Shown in pieces: positions 53,923 to 63,728 of a stretch of 64,000 nt of DNA. The notes beneath the pieces are model-generated. The model searched no databases. It worked only from the letters and a program-made list of their open reading frames with translations, and was not told the DNA's origin. The DNA is from an uncultured Rhodocyclaceae bacterium (lineage in GTDB: Bacteria; Pseudomonadota; Gammaproteobacteria; Burkholderiales; Rhodocyclaceae). The position numbers and the translations under genes are program-made. The stretch is taken from the NCBI GenBank assembly GCA_907163075.1, contig CAJQTY010000003.1, forward strand, positions 610,637 to 674,636, read 5' to 3'. The first letter of the stretch is position 1; every line of letters begins with the position of its first letter.

Positions 53923-55410
53923 CTAACCGCCATTCCTTTTCAGCTTTGCCTCTTCCTCCTGTAGCTTGCGCAACTCGCGCAAACGGGCATCAACGGCGGA
54001 TTGCTCGTAGAAATTGCCGTCGCTCGCCTGCTGGGCAAACTGCAGTTGCTCCACCGCCTGCCCAAGCTGTCCCTGCAGCATATAAAACTCGGCCTGCGCC
54101 CGGTGCTGCTGCAAACGCTTGCCCAGGGCGGCGTAGGCTTTGGCCTGCAAGCCGTAGAGTTTGGAATCGGCAAGGCCAAGCTGCAACTGCGAGTCCAGGA
54201 ACTTCAGTTCCTGATCGTACTGCCGCGCCGCGAAAAGCGACTCGGCATAGCCATAGACCAGGGACTTGGCCTGAGGAAAACGCAGCAGGGCGTCACGGTA
54301 AATGCTCTGCGCCGCCGGCAAGTCGCCCGAACTCGCTCTGACTTCGGCGGCCAGGCCGGCAATGATCGGTGACGCCACCTTGAGCGCCGTGAACGCCTCG
54401 ATCTCGCGCTGTGCCGCCGACACGTCCTTGGCCCGCATCAGCGAAAAGGCCAGGCCATACCGCGCCGCCGCTTCGGACGCGTATTTCCTTTCCTTCAATT
54501 GCGTCTCGAACTCGCTGACCGCCTCGCGCGGCGTTCCCATTTGCGCACGCAACTTGGCGCGTACGAGATTGAAATCAAGGCTGCTGACGACCTGCCGGTA
54601 GGGCGAGTTCTGCGCACGGTTCTGCATGTCGGAAATCCGTTCGACGGTCAGCGGGTGCGAACGCAGATAGATTGGCGCATTGCTCTCGTAAAGCCGTCCC
54701 GCCTTTTGCAATCGCTCGAAGAAATCTCCCATGCCGCGCACATCGAAGCCCGCCTTCTCGAGCGACTGATAGCCCATGCGATCCGCCTCGCGCTCGAAAT
54801 CGCGGGTATAGGCCAACTGCGCCTGAACGACCCCGGCCTGCGCCGAGGCAATGGTCGCCGCGGCGATATCCGCGTTGGCGCGTGCCGCAAGAACGCCGAC
54901 GGCCATGGCGATCATGCTTGGAATCGTATTTTGTTTTTCTTTGGCAATCTGGCGTGCGAGATGATTCTGGGTCACGTGCGCGATTTCATGACCTATCACA
55001 CCCGCGAGCTCGGATTCGGACTGCGCCGTGAGAATGGTGCCCGTATTGACACCGACGAAACCGCCGAACATCGCAAACGCGTTGACCGTGTTGTCGCGAA
55101 TGGCAAAGAAGTTGAAGTCACCGGTCGGATTCGCACTCGACTCGACAAGACGGCGGCCAAGACGATTGAGATAGTCGTTGATTTCCGGATCGTCGACGTA
55201 ACTCGGCTCGCGCAGTCGAATCTCGTTCATGATGCTCTCGCCGATCCTGCGTTCCATCTGCGGCGAGAATTCAGCTCGCGCAGACTCTCCAAGCTCCGGG
55301 AGTTCATCAGCCGAAACTGCAGCAGTGCCACCGATCGCAAGCACTACCGCGAGTGACAGTGCGGTTCGTGCAAAGCGGAGGACGAAGCGGGAGTAATTTG
55401 TGTTCACCAT
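53923..55410 (-). CDS. bepA: periplasmic M48-family metalloprotease/chaperone BepA
   Basis: The start at 55410 (MVNTNYSRFVLRFARTALSL) gives 495 residues with a signal peptide ending near VSADELPE. The zinc site is HEIAH in GVIGHEIAHVTQNHLARQ near residue 140, with the third ligand in the DFEREADRMGYQSL segment. The C-terminal half (about 275-480) is made of TPR-like helices. BepA/YfgC degrades stalled outer-membrane proteins such as LptD and helps BAM assembly. Length and order match the family. Confidence 0.92.
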   Translation of the reverse strand: MVNTNYSRFVLRFARTALSLAVVLAIGGTAAVSADELPELGESARAEFSPQMERRIGESIMNEIRLREPSYVDDPEINDYLNRLGRRLVESSANPTGDFNFFAIRDNTVNAFAMFGGFVGVNTGTILTAQSESELAGVIGHEIAHVTQNHLARQIAKEKQNTIPSMIAMAVGVLAARANADIAAATIASAQAGVVQAQLAYTRDFEREADRMGYQSLEKAGFDVRGMGDFFERLQKAGRLYESNAPIYLRSHPLTVERISDMQNRAQNSPYRQVVSSLDFNLVRAKLRAQMGTPREAVSEFETQLKERKYASEAAARYGLAFSLMRAKDVSAAQREIEAFTALKVASPIIAGLAAEVRASSGDLPAAQSIYRDALLRFPQAKSLVYGYAESLFAARQYDQELKFLDSQLQLGLADSKLYGLQAKAYAALGKRLQQHRAQAEFYMLQGQLGQAVEQLQFAQQASDGNFYEQSAVDARLRELRKLQEEEAKLKRNGG

Positions 55411-55513
55411 GCGCCGGACGACATGCTGTAGGACAGGGGGCCATAATACCGGACTCCACCGCGTCACAATGTTTCAAGTTGTTTCCTGCCGACGCCGCCG
55501 CTTACGGCAGGCG

Positions 55514-55538
55514 AAAAAAAACCCGCCAGAGGCGGGTT
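55514..55538 (-). terminator. terminator after cspA
   Basis: On the minus strand, AACCCGCC-TCT-GGCGGGTT is followed by T8. It lies 20 bases beyond the cspA stop. Confidence 0.9.
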
Positions 55539-55557
55539 CCTATTGCGCGGCTAAAAA

Positions 55558-55761
55558 TCAGGCACGCCCAATGTTCGATGCTTGTTTACCCTTAGGACCC
55601 TGCGTAACGTCGAAGGAAACCTTCTCGCCCTCTTTGAGGGTCTTGAATCCGCCCATGGTAATCGCCGAAAAATGCGCGAAAAGATCTTCGCTGCCATCAT
55701 CCGGAGTAATGAAACCGAAACCCTTGGCGTCATTGAACCACTTCACTGTACCTGTTGCCAT
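55558..55761 (-). CDS. cspA: cold-shock protein, CspA family
   Basis: The 67-residue protein begins [20 protein letters not shown] with RNP1 (KGFGFI) and RNP2-like (DLFAHFSAI) motifs of the cold-shock fold. It binds single-stranded RNA and DNA. The 220-base gap to clpS is less GC-rich and has room for the long 5' leader typical of cold-shock genes. Whether this copy is cold-induced or constitutive cannot be told. Confidence 0.95.
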   Translation of the reverse strand: MATGTVKWFNDAKGFGFITPDDGSEDLFAHFSAITMGGFKTLKEGEKVSFDVTQGPKGKQASNIGRA

Positions 55762-55981
55762 ATTGCTACATCCTTGAAAAGAGACTAGATCCGGGCATCG
55801 CCCGACTTTCATGTTTGAAATCCAACTTGAAGCTGAACCAAAACATGACTACTTTTTACGCTAGTTGTACCGGATGCGTCAAGCATTTTTGAATTCTTAT
55901 TTCGGCGCAGCACGCTTTCCGCGCCAAAACGGGGCGAACAAACCGGTTTTCGCAATTGAAAAGTCTGGTTAGAATTGGATC

Positions 55982-56290
55982 ATGGCAAAACAGCATCAGG
56001 AAGACACCTTACTCAAGGCCAAACGCAGCAAACTCTCGCCGCCGCCGCTTTACACGGTATTGTTGCTCAACGACGATTTCACGCCAATGGACTTTGTCGT
56101 ATATGTCCTGCAAAAATTTTTTTCCATGAGTCGAGAACAAGCGACACAAATCATGCTCAAAGTTCACATGGAGGGTCGCGGGGTCTGCGGAGTTTATCCG
56201 CGTGACGTCGCCGCCACCAAGGTCGCGCAAGTCGTGGCCTTCGCACGCGACAACCAGCATCCGCTGGCGTGCGTAATGGAGGGAAACTGA
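55982..56290 (+). CDS. clpS: ClpS adaptor
   Basis: The 102-residue protein carries the ClpS core [20 protein letters not shown] followed by [20 protein letters not shown] and [14 protein letters not shown]. Its hydrophobic pocket binds N-degron residues and delivers them to ClpAP. The stop is immediately followed by the clpA start (ATG at 56291). Confidence 0.96.
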   Translation: MAKQHQEDTLLKAKRSKLSPPPLYTVLLLNDDFTPMDFVVYVLQKFFSMSREQATQIMLKVHMEGRGVCGVYPRDVAATKVAQVVAFARDNQHPLACVMEGN

Positions 56291-58552
56291 ATGATCGCGC
56301 AAGAACTCGAAGTCAGTCTGCACATGGCCTTTGTCGAAGCCCGGCAAAAACGCCATGAGTTCATCACGGTCGAGCACCTGCTGCTGGCGTTGCTTGATAA
56401 CCCGTCGGCGGCCGAAACACTGCGCGCTTGCGGCGGAAATATCGAACAGCTGCGCCGGGACCTGTCCAAGTTCGTTCAGGAACACACGCCGATGGTTGAA
56501 GGCGAAGACGATATCGACACCCAGCCGACGCTCGGCTTCCAGCGCGTCATCCAGCGCGCCATCCTGCACGTGCAATCATCCGGCAAGAAGGAAGTGAACG
56601 GCGCCAACGTTCTGGTCGCCATTTTTGGCGAGAAGGACTCGCACGCGGTCTATTACCTTCAAAAGCAAGGCATTGCGCGACTTGACGTGGTCAATTTCAT
56701 CTCGCACGGCATCAGCAAGATACCGCAGAGCGCAGCGCGTCCGGAAAACGACGTTGAAACCGAAGGCGAGACGCAAGCCCCCGCCGGCCCACTCGAAAGT
56801 TATACGATCAATCTCAACGCACTGGCCCTCCAGGGCAAGATCGACCCGCTCATCGGGCGCGATAGCGAGCTTGAGCGCGTCATCCAGACCTTGTGCCGGC
56901 GACGCAAGAATAATCCGCTGCTGGTCGGCGAAGCGGGAGTCGGCAAGACAGCGATTGCCGAAGGACTCGCCCGCCGGATCATCGAAAATGACGTCCCCGA
57001 AATCCTTGGCAAGGCCAACATCTACTCGCTGGACATGGGCGCCCTGCTCGCCGGAACGAAATATCGTGGCGACTTCGAGCAGCGCTTGAAGGCGGTACTC
57101 AAGCAGCTTGGCGACAACCCGAACGCAATCCTGTTCATCGACGAGATCCACACGCTGATCGGCGCCGGCTCGGCCTCGGGCGGCACCATGGACGCCTCCA
57201 ACCTGCTCAAGCCGGCGCTCTCCAACGGCCAGCTCAAGTGCATCGGGGCCACCACGTACAACGAGTACCGAGGCATCTTCGAGAAGGATCACGCCCTCTC
57301 GCGGCGCTTCCAGAAAATCGATGTCAGCGAGCCGTCGGTTCCCGACACGGTAGATATTCTCAAGGGACTCAAATCGCGCTTCGAGGCGCATCACGGCATC
57401 AAGTATTCCGCTGCGGCGCTGACTTCGGCAGTCGATCTTTCGGTACGCTTCATCACCGATCGCCACCTGCCGGACAAAGCCATCGACGTCATCGATGAAG
57501 CCGGCGCAGCGCAGCGTATCCTGCCCAAGTCGAAGCAGAAGAAAATTATCGGCAAACAGGACATCGAGGAGATTGTCGCCAAGATCGCCCGCGTGCCTTC
57601 AACGCAGGTCTCGTCGGATGACCGAAGCGCTCTGAAGAACCTCGACCGTGACCTGAAGGCCGTGGTTTTCGGTCAGGAGCTGGCCATCGACATGCTGACC
57701 AAGTCGATCAAGATGGCGCGTTCGGGGCTGGGGACGCCGGGCAAGCCGATCGGCAGCTTCCTCTTCTCGGGCCCTACCGGCGTTGGCAAGACCGAAGTCG
57801 CCAAGCAACTCGCCTATTGCATGGGCATCGAACTGCTGCGCTTCGACATGTCCGAGTACATGGAACGCCATGCCGTATCGCGCCTGATCGGCGCTCCACC
57901 CGGTTATGTCGGCTTCGACCAGGGCGGGCAACTGACCGAGGCGGTGACCAAGAAACCCTATTGCGTGCTGCTGCTCGACGAAATCGAGAAGGCGCATCCG
58001 GATATCTACAGCATCCTGCTACAGGTAATGGATCACGGAACACTGACCGACAACAATGGGCGCAAGGCCGATTTCCGCAACGTGGTTATCATCATGACGA
58101 CCAACGCCGGGCAGGAGTCGATCCAGAAATCGAACATGGGCTTTACCACCACCAAGCAGGCCGGCGACGAAATGGTCGAGATCAAGCGCCTGTTCTCGCC
58201 CGAGTTCCGCAACCGTCTGGACGCCACGATCTCCTTCAAGGCGCTCGACCACGACGTGATCTTGCGCGTGGTCGACAAGTTCCTGATGCAGCTTGAAGGC
58301 CAGTTGCACGAGAAGAAGGTCGAGGCCGTGTTCACCGACGCGCTCAAGGCGCACCTGGCGAGCAAAGGTTTCGACCCGCTCATGGGCGCCCGGCCGATGG
58401 CACGCCTGATCCAGGACACCATCCGCTCCGCGCTGGCCGACGAGCTCCTGTTTGGCAAACTGTCAAGTGGCGGACACGTCACGGTTGACATTGACGAAAA
58501 CGGTAAGGTTCGCTTGCTGTTCGAGGAAGTGGCTGCCGAAACGGTCGTTTAA
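56291..58552 (+). CDS. clpA: ATP-dependent Clp protease ATP-binding subunit ClpA
   Basis: The 753-residue protein has an N-domain (1-145) that docks ClpS, then AAA1 with Walker [14 protein letters not shown] near residue 214 and Walker [17 protein letters not shown]2 follows with [14 protein letters not shown] near 493 and [17 protein letters not shown] stretch near 617 sits where the ClpP-binding IGL/F loop is expected. It unfolds proteins and feeds them to ClpP, which is not in this window. It lies directly behind clpS. Confidence 0.96.
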   Translation: MIAQELEVSLHMAFVEARQKRHEFITVEHLLLALLDNPSAAETLRACGGNIEQLRRDLSKFVQEHTPMVEGEDDIDTQPTLGFQRVIQRAILHVQSSGKKEVNGANVLVAIFGEKDSHAVYYLQKQGIARLDVVNFISHGISKIPQSAARPENDVETEGETQAPAGPLESYTINLNALALQGKIDPLIGRDSELERVIQTLCRRRKNNPLLVGEAGVGKTAIAEGLARRIIENDVPEILGKANIYSLDMGALLAGTKYRGDFEQRLKAVLKQLGDNPNAILFIDEIHTLIGAGSASGGTMDASNLLKPALSNGQLKCIGATTYNEYRGIFEKDHALSRRFQKIDVSEPSVPDTVDILKGLKSRFEAHHGIKYSAAALTSAVDLSVRFITDRHLPDKAIDVIDEAGAAQRILPKSKQKKIIGKQDIEEIVAKIARVPSTQVSSDDRSALKNLDRDLKAVVFGQELAIDMLTKSIKMARSGLGTPGKPIGSFLFSGPTGVGKTEVAKQLAYCMGIELLRFDMSEYMERHAVSRLIGAPPGYVGFDQGGQLTEAVTKKPYCVLLLDEIEKAHPDIYSILLQVMDHGTLTDNNGRKADFRNVVIIMTTNAGQESIQKSNMGFTTTKQAGDEMVEIKRLFSPEFRNRLDATISFKALDHDVILRVVDKFLMQLEGQLHEKKVEAVFTDALKAHLASKGFDPLMGARPMARLIQDTIRSALADELLFGKLSSGGHVTVDIDENGKVRLLFEEVAAETVV

Positions 58553-58566
58553 GACTCCCCCTTGTG

Positions 58567-58595
58567 CGGCCATGCCTTGCGGCATGGCCGTTTTT
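58567..58595 (+). terminator. terminator after clpA
   Basis: A perfect 10-bp stem CGGCCATGCC-TTGC-GGCATGGCCG followed by T5, 14 bases past the clpA stop. Confidence 0.92.
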
Positions 58596-58635
58596 GCTTT
58601 TAATATGCGGGGATACCAACGCCATGGAGAACCGC

Positions 58636-59130
58636 ATGAATTTCAAGACCCCCGATCTTTGCGACACGTTCGAAAGCGAACTGGGCAAGGCGCTTCGCGT
58701 TGTCGCTCCGATGTTCAAATGCTATGGCGCGCGTACCGCGTTCTGCGGACAGATCGTCACCTTGAAGTTGTTCGAGGACAACACGCTGGTGCGTACCGTG
58801 TTCAGTGAAGACGGCAAGGGCAAGGTGCTTGTGATCGATGGCGGCGGTTCGATGCGTTGCGCGCTGGTCGGCGACCAGCTAGCCCTGCTAGCGCACAAGA
58901 ACGGCTGGGAAGGCGTTGTCGTTTACGGCTGCATTCGCGATTCCGGCGACATCAACGCCATCGATATCGGCGTAAGAGCGCTTGACACTCATCCGCAGCG
59001 AAGCGTCAAGAAAGGCGCGGGCGAACGCGATCTGACGCTGGTTTTTGGCGGCGTCAGTTTCGCCCCCGGCGAGTACCTTTACGCCGACGAGGACGGCGTC
59101 CTGGTTTCAAGTCGGGCTCTGCCACTATAG
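58636..59130 (+). CDS. rraA: RraA-family protein
   Basis: The start at 58636 (MNFKTPDLCDTFESELGKAL), with GGAGAA before it, gives 164 residues, as in other RraA proteins. The GGGSMRCALVGDQLALLAHK and GVVVYGCIRDSGDINAIDIG segments are diagnostic. In E. coli RraA binds and inhibits RNase E; related proteins are divalent-metal 4-hydroxy-4-methyl-2-oxoglutarate aldolases. The catalytic-type GCIRD residues are kept, so either activity is possible. It stands alone. Confidence 0.92.
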   Translation: MNFKTPDLCDTFESELGKALRVVAPMFKCYGARTAFCGQIVTLKLFEDNTLVRTVFSEDGKGKVLVIDGGGSMRCALVGDQLALLAHKNGWEGVVVYGCIRDSGDINAIDIGVRALDTHPQRSVKKGAGERDLTLVFGGVSFAPGEYLYADEDGVLVSSRALPL

Positions 59131-59141
59131 TTTGCGAAATG

Positions 59142-59176
59142 ACGCGCATTGGCGGCCTGTGGCCGCCAATGCGCGT
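59142..59176. other. perfect 16-bp hairpin after rraA
   Basis: ACGCGCATTGGCGGCC pairs fully with 59161-59176 around a 3-base loop. There is no T-run, so it is not a standard terminator. It lies 12 bases after the rraA stop and about 80 before the ltaE start. Confidence 0.75.
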
Positions 59177-59255
59177 CCGGAAGATTCGTAACCGACAGCC
59201 GCCGTGGGACGAAGAAATGGGAGAATGAACGCCTTCCTCATCTCATGGAGCCCAG

Positions 59256-60281
59256 ATGCAGCACTTTGCCAGCGACAACTACGCGGGAATCTGCCCCGAA
59301 GCCCTCCAGGCGCTGCTTGCGGCCAATACCGGACATGCCCCGGCCTACGGCGACGACGAATGGACACGCCGCGTTTCCGATCGTCTGCGCGAGCTGTTTG
59401 CCACAGAATGCGACGTCTATTTCGTCTTCAACGGTACAGCAGCCAATTCGCTGTCACTGGCTTCGCTCTGCCAGAGTTACCACAGCGTCATCTGCCATGA
59501 ACTGGCGCACGTCGCCACCGACGAATGCGGCGGCCCGGAGTTTTTCTCCAACGGCTCGAAGCTTCTCCCGGCAACGGGCGAGGGCGGCAAGCTGACGCCC
59601 GAGGCGGTATACGAAGTCATCACGCGGCGTAACGACATCCACTATCCGAAACCGCGCGTGGTGACGCTGACACAGGCAACCGAGCTTGGCACGCTCTACC
59701 AGCCGCCCGAGATCGCCGCCATCGCCGACCTGGCACGCCAACACGGACTGCGCGTGCACATGGATGGCGCACGCTTCGCCAACGCCGTCGCCGCGCTCGG
59801 CGTCGCACCGGCCGACATTACCTGGCGCGCTGGCGTCGATGTGCTGTGTTTCGGCGGCACCAAGATGGGCTTGCCCGTCGGCGAAGCGGTGGTGTTTTTC
59901 GATCGCCGGCTGTCGGAGGACTTTGCCTGGCGCTGCAAGCAGGCCGGACAACTGGCCTCCAAGATGCGCTTCCTTTCGGCTCCCTGGCTCGGCGTGCTGG
60001 AGGGAGAAGCCTGGCTGAATCACGCCCGCCATGCCAACGCCATGGCGCAGCGGCTGGCCGGCGGCCTGGCTTCGATTCCTGCCGCCCAATTGCTCTTTCC
60101 GGTCGAGGCCAACGGTGTTTTCGCGATATTGCCGACGGCGGTGCAGGACGGATTGCGCGCGCGCGGCTGGCGTTTTTACACCTTCATCGGTGCCGGTGGA
60201 GCGCGTTTCATGTGTGCCTGGGACACCACGCCCGAGAGCGTCGACGCACTGATTTCCGACCTGCGTGAACTGACTTCCTGA
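59256..60281 (+). CDS. ltaE: low-specificity L-threonine aldolase
   Basis: The 341-residue PLP enzyme begins MQHFASDNYAGICPEALQAL, with GDDEWTRRVSDRLRELF near residue 32 and the PLP Lys in CFGGTKMGLPVGEAVVFF near 206; HMDGARFANAV near 168 holds the PLP Asp. It cleaves threonine or allo-threonine to glycine and acetaldehyde. Close relatives can act on phenylserine, so substrate range is open. No partner genes adjoin it. Confidence 0.9.
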   Translation: MQHFASDNYAGICPEALQALLAANTGHAPAYGDDEWTRRVSDRLRELFATECDVYFVFNGTAANSLSLASLCQSYHSVICHELAHVATDECGGPEFFSNGSKLLPATGEGGKLTPEAVYEVITRRNDIHYPKPRVVTLTQATELGTLYQPPEIAAIADLARQHGLRVHMDGARFANAVAALGVAPADITWRAGVDVLCFGGTKMGLPVGEAVVFFDRRLSEDFAWRCKQAGQLASKMRFLSAPWLGVLEGEAWLNHARHANAMAQRLAGGLASIPAAQLLFPVEANGVFAILPTAVQDGLRARGWRFYTFIGAGGARFMCAWDTTPESVDALISDLRELTS

Positions 60282-60402
60282 ACAGTATTTACGTATTTCA
60301 CGCTAATTTCACCAGGTGATTTCCATTTCATATCGCAAAAAATTAGTGGCACGTGGTTGTTTTTGTTAACAAATAATTATTCTTATATCTTATATAAGAC
60401 TA

Positions 60403-60431
60403 TTGTTTCCGCGCAAAAACCTCTTTATACT
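60403..60431 (+). promoter_or_regulatory. aceA promoter in an AT-rich leader
   Basis: TTGTTT and TATACT hexamers are separated by exactly 17 bases and lie about 108 bases before the aceA start. The whole gap 60282-60538 is markedly AT-rich and contains partial palindromes such as CTTATATCTTATATAAG just upstream (about 60382-60398), which could bind a regulator. Confidence 0.55.
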
Positions 60432-60538
60432 CCATAGATCAACTGCCTGACATACAATCAACAATCGCACGTCCATTAATCAGGTGGCTTGATTAATAAA
60501 ATTCCAGTCATTTTTCTAATTCTTTTGTGAGGACAATC

Positions 60539-61837
60539 ATGAGCACACGTGAGCAACAAATCGCCGAACTTGAAAAGGACTGGGCTGAGAACCCGCGCTG
60601 GAAGGGCATCAAGCGAGGGTATTCAGCCGCCGACGTAGTCCGTTTGCGTGGCTCTTTCCCGATCGAATACACGCTCTCGCGCCGGGCCTCGGCGAAGCTG
60701 TGGGATCTGGTCAACAACACCCCCTACGTCAATTGCCTTGGCGCCCTGACCGGCGGCCAGGCGATGCAGCAGGTCAAGGCCGGAGTCAAGGCCATCTACC
60801 TCTCCGGCTGGCAGGTCGCCGCCGACAACAACAACTACGCGTCGATGTACCCGGACCAGTCGCTGTACCCCGTCGACTCGGTGCCGAAGGTCGTCGAGCG
60901 CATCAACAACACCTTCCGCCGCGCCGACGAGATCCAGTTTTCGAAGGGCATCGAACCCGGCCACAAGGATTACGTCGATTATTTCGCGCCGATCGTGGCC
61001 GATGCCGAAGCCGGCTTTGGCGGCGTGCTTAACGCCTTCGAGCTGATGAAGGCGATGATCCGTTCCGGCGCCGGCGGCGTGCACTTTGAAGACCAGCTGG
61101 CCTCGGTCAAGAAATGCGGCCACATGGGCGGCAAGGTTCTGGTGCCGACGCAGGAAGCCGTCCAGAAGCTGATCGCGGCGCGTTTCGCGGCCGACGTCTG
61201 CGGCGTTCCGACTCTGGTGATCGCCCGTACCGATGCGGAGGCGGCCGATCTGTTGACCTCAGACTACGACGAGAACGACAAGCCCTTCGTTACCGGTGAG
61301 CGTACCGGCGAAGGCTTCTACAAGACGCGCAAGGGCCTCGATCAGGCCATCTCGCGTGCCGTGGCCTATGCCGCCTACGCCGATCTGGTTTGGTGTGAAA
61401 CCGGGGTGCCGGATCTGGAATTCGCGCGCAAGTTCGCCGAGGGCGTACATGCCAAGTTCCCTGGCAAGATGCTGGCCTACAACTGCTCGCCGTCGTTCAA
61501 CTGGAAGAAGAACCTGGACGATGCGACCATCGCCATCTTCCAGAGGGAACTCGGCGCCATGGGCTACAAGTACCAGTTCATCACGCTGGCCGGTATTCAC
61601 AACATGTGGTACCACATGTTTGATCTGGCGCAGGACTACGTGGCGCGCGGCATGACGGCGTATGTCGAGAAGGTCCAGGAGCCGGAATTCGCCGCCCGCG
61701 AACGTGGCTACACCTTCGTCTCGCACCAGCAGGAAGTCGGCACCGGTTACTTCGATGAGGTCACTACCGTGATCCAGGGCGGCGTCTCTTCCGTCACCGC
61801 CCTGACCGGCTCGACCGAGGAAGAACAGTTCCACTGA
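60539..61837 (+). CDS. aceA: isocitrate lyase
   Basis: The start at 60539 ([20 protein letters not shown]) with GAGGA upstream gives 432 residues. The catalytic [13 protein letters not shown] lies near residue 190, with [20 protein letters not shown] and [20 protein letters not shown] earlier. It splits isocitrate to glyoxylate and succinate, the first step of the glyoxylate shunt. Malate synthase is not in the window. It has its own promoter and terminator. Confidence 0.97.
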   Translation: MSTREQQIAELEKDWAENPRWKGIKRGYSAADVVRLRGSFPIEYTLSRRASAKLWDLVNNTPYVNCLGALTGGQAMQQVKAGVKAIYLSGWQVAADNNNYASMYPDQSLYPVDSVPKVVERINNTFRRADEIQFSKGIEPGHKDYVDYFAPIVADAEAGFGGVLNAFELMKAMIRSGAGGVHFEDQLASVKKCGHMGGKVLVPTQEAVQKLIAARFAADVCGVPTLVIARTDAEAADLLTSDYDENDKPFVTGERTGEGFYKTRKGLDQAISRAVAYAAYADLVWCETGVPDLEFARKFAEGVHAKFPGKMLAYNCSPSFNWKKNLDDATIAIFQRELGAMGYKYQFITLAGIHNMWYHMFDLAQDYVARGMTAYVEKVQEPEFAARERGYTFVSHQQEVGTGYFDEVTTVIQGGVSSVTALTGSTEEEQFH

Positions 61838-61857
61838 TCACCCTCATGTCGAGATCC

Positions 61858-61883
61858 AAGGCCGCCTGCGGGCGGCCTTTTTG
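61858..61883 (+). terminator. terminator after aceA
   Basis: AAGGCCGCC-TGCG-GGCGGCCTT with a following T-run, 20 bases past the stop. Confidence 0.92.
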
Positions 61884-62014
61884 TTGGTTCATGGCGCTTG
61901 ACCGGGGAAAGCGGCCTTGATCTTCAGAAAGAAATAAGATGAAGGAGAGGTGGCGGAGGTTCGGAGTTGGTAGATTGATAGTCACCGAACACATCAATCA
62001 TCCAAGCCACCGCC

Positions 62015-62227
62015 GTGTCGAATGCTATGCTGGGCCTGACCTTCCGGGAAGGACATTGTGTTGAATCGTTCAGAGAGCCGCCCGATGGCTCGCTGGTTCT
62101 GAAACTGACCGAGGATCCGGAAACGCTAGCGCGCTGTGGCTGTTGCCGACAGGCGTGTGTGCTGCTCCATGAACGTCGCCGTCGGTTGATGCGAGAGCGT
62201 GACTGGTTTGACCTGCGAGTCTGGCAT
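62015..62227 (+). pseudogene. ISL3-family transposase, N-terminal fragment
   Basis: About 70 residues beginning MSNAMLGLTFREGHCVESFR have the zinc-ribbon region of ISL3-type transposases (LARCGCCRQACVLLHERRRR, then ERDWFDLRVW). The frame then breaks at the left end of the IS3-family element, and no further ISL3 sequence is seen on its right side. The upstream 61884-62014 shows no gene. Confidence 0.65.
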
Positions 62228-62263
62228 TGGTACAGGCACGCTCGAACGTTGGCGAGATGACGT

Positions 62264-62299
62264 GCTGTCCATGCCCGCCCGAGGGCGGGCATGGACAGC
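62264..62299. repeat. 17-bp-arm palindrome at the start of orfA
   Basis: GCTGTCCATGCCCGCCC pairs perfectly with its inverted copy around a 2-base centre (GA). The hairpin contains the likely orfA start codon at 62271, so the mRNA form could hide it from ribosomes, especially when transcription enters from outside. Confidence 0.8.
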
Positions 62300-62603
62300 G
62301 GCGGCGCGGCTGGAGGCGGTGATCGTCACGGCAGCGCTGGACGAAGCCGGCCAGAGCGCATGGTGTCGCGAACACGGCGTCTATCCGGACGAACTGCTCC
62401 AATGGCGGAGCAGTGCGACCACGGCACTGGCCGAGCCGGAAGAACTCAGAGCCAGCCCACAAGCCACCCGGCAAGACAAGAAACGTATCAAGGAACTCGA
62501 ACGCGAGTTGTTACGCAAGGACCGGGCACTCGCCGAAACGGCAGCCCTGCTGGTGCTCTCAAAAAAAGTCGCGGCGATCTTCAACAAGGGAGAGGACGAA
62601 TGA
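62271..62603 (+). CDS. IS3-family transposase OrfA
   Basis: The frame from ATG 62271 gives 110 residues; the start is uncertain because GTG 62262 or an upstream codon now lost is possible. It has a helix-turn-helix region (LDEAGQSAWCREHGVYPDEL) and a C-terminal leucine-zipper-like part (KKRIKELERELLRKDRALAE). An A7 tract at 62561-62567 in the codons TCA AAA AAA is a classic -1 frameshift signal of this family and would join OrfA to OrfB. Its stop overlaps the orfB ATG. Confidence 0.72.
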   Translation: MPARGRAWTAAARLEAVIVTAALDEAGQSAWCREHGVYPDELLQWRSSATTALAEPEELRASPQATRQDKKRIKELERELLRKDRALAETAALLVLSKKVAAIFNKGEDE

Positions 62604-63691
62604 TCGGCCTCGAAGACCGCCAGGCGCTGACCCGAGATATCCATGCTGCCCATGCGGCCGGGGCACGGCTCAAACCGGCCTGCGCAATGGCGGGCATCGA
62701 CCTGCGCACCCTCCAGCGCTGGCAGGCGAGCGCTGGGCTGATCGGCGGCGATCGCCGGCCACAGGCCGTTCGCCCGCCCTCCGGTCACGCCCTGACCGCG
62801 GCCGAGCGGGCGCACGTGCTGGCCGTGGCCAACGAACCTTGCTTTGCGGCCGTGCCGCCGGCACGCATTGTGCCGATGCTGGCGGATGAAGGCATTTACC
62901 TGGCCAGCGAATCCACCTTCAACCGGGTACTCAAGGCCCACGGCCAAACCACCCACCGTGGGCGCGCCAAGGCGCCGAAGCAACGGCGACCGCCGACCAC
63001 GCATATCGCTACCGAACCGCGCCAGGTGTGGTGCTGGGACATGACCTATCTGCCAGCCCAGGTGCAGGGTCGATGGTTTCACCTCTACCTCATCCTCGAC
63101 CTGTATAGCCGCAAGATTGTCGGCTGGGAGGTGCATGACAGCGATCACGCCGATCATGCGGCGCATCTGGTGCGCCGTACGGCGCTGGCCGAGGGTATTG
63201 CCGCGCTGAACAGCAAGCCCGTCTTGCACGGTGACAACGGCGCGACGCTCAAGGCGACGACGGTGCTGGCGATGCTCAACTGGTTGGGTGTCAAACCCTC
63301 GTATTCGCGGCCCCGGGTCAGCGATGACAACGCTTACGCCGAGTCGCTGTTTCGCACCGCCAAATACCGCCCTGAGTTTCCTGCCAAAGGCTTTGCCGAG
63401 CTCGACGATGCCCGTGCCTGGGCGGTCAGCTTCGTGCATTGGTACAACGTCGAGCATCGCCACAGTGGCATTCGTTACGTCAGTCCGGCACAGCGCCATG
63501 CCGGCGAGGATCAAGCCATTCTCGCCGCTCGACATGCGTTGTATGCCTCGGCACGCGAACTCAACCCGGCACGCTGGTCAGGGAGAACACGAAACTGGAC
63601 GCCCGTCGGTGCCGTAACCCTGAATCCCGAACGCGATTGCATCGCCAACGCGCGTTCGGAAGACAAGCATATTCAGCCGTTGGCTGCATGA
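62600..63691 (+). CDS. IS3-family transposase OrfB (DDE integrase core)
   Basis: The 363-residue protein has an N-terminal HTH_21-like part (ALTRDIHAAHAAGARLKPAC) and an rve integrase core. The DDE acidic residues are in VWCWDMTYLPAQVQG, VLHGDNGATLKATTV and NAYAESLFRTAKYRP. The frame is intact. It overlaps orfA and is in the -1 frame relative to it, so an OrfAB fusion from the A7 slip site is expected to be the active transposase. Confidence 0.88.
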   Translation: MIGLEDRQALTRDIHAAHAAGARLKPACAMAGIDLRTLQRWQASAGLIGGDRRPQAVRPPSGHALTAAERAHVLAVANEPCFAAVPPARIVPMLADEGIYLASESTFNRVLKAHGQTTHRGRAKAPKQRRPPTTHIATEPRQVWCWDMTYLPAQVQGRWFHLYLILDLYSRKIVGWEVHDSDHADHAAHLVRRTALAEGIAALNSKPVLHGDNGATLKATTVLAMLNWLGVKPSYSRPRVSDDNAYAESLFRTAKYRPEFPAKGFAELDDARAWAVSFVHWYNVEHRHSGIRYVSPAQRHAGEDQAILAARHALYASARELNPARWSGRTRNWTPVGAVTLNPERDCIANARSEDKHIQPLAA

Positions 63692-63728
63692 CCGAGGCGA
63701 CAACTACCTTGACGCGCGCCGCAAGCAT

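Larger units (their letters stand above)
62228..63727 (+). mobile_element. IS3-family insertion sequence
   Basis: The element of about 1.5 kb carries overlapping orfA and orfB. Ends are approximate: TGGTACAGGCACGC on the left and, read inward, TGCTTGCGGCGCGC on the right agree in 9 of 14 positions. No convincing target duplication is seen, and the two flanks come from different genes, suggesting rearrangement or deletion after insertion. Confidence 0.7.

Noticed and set aside
60351..60366. A sigma-54 promoter-like TGGCACGTGGTTGT before aceA
   Set aside because: The distance between the GG and the downstream GT is one base too short and the required GC is missing. A sigma-70-type pair lies just downstream.
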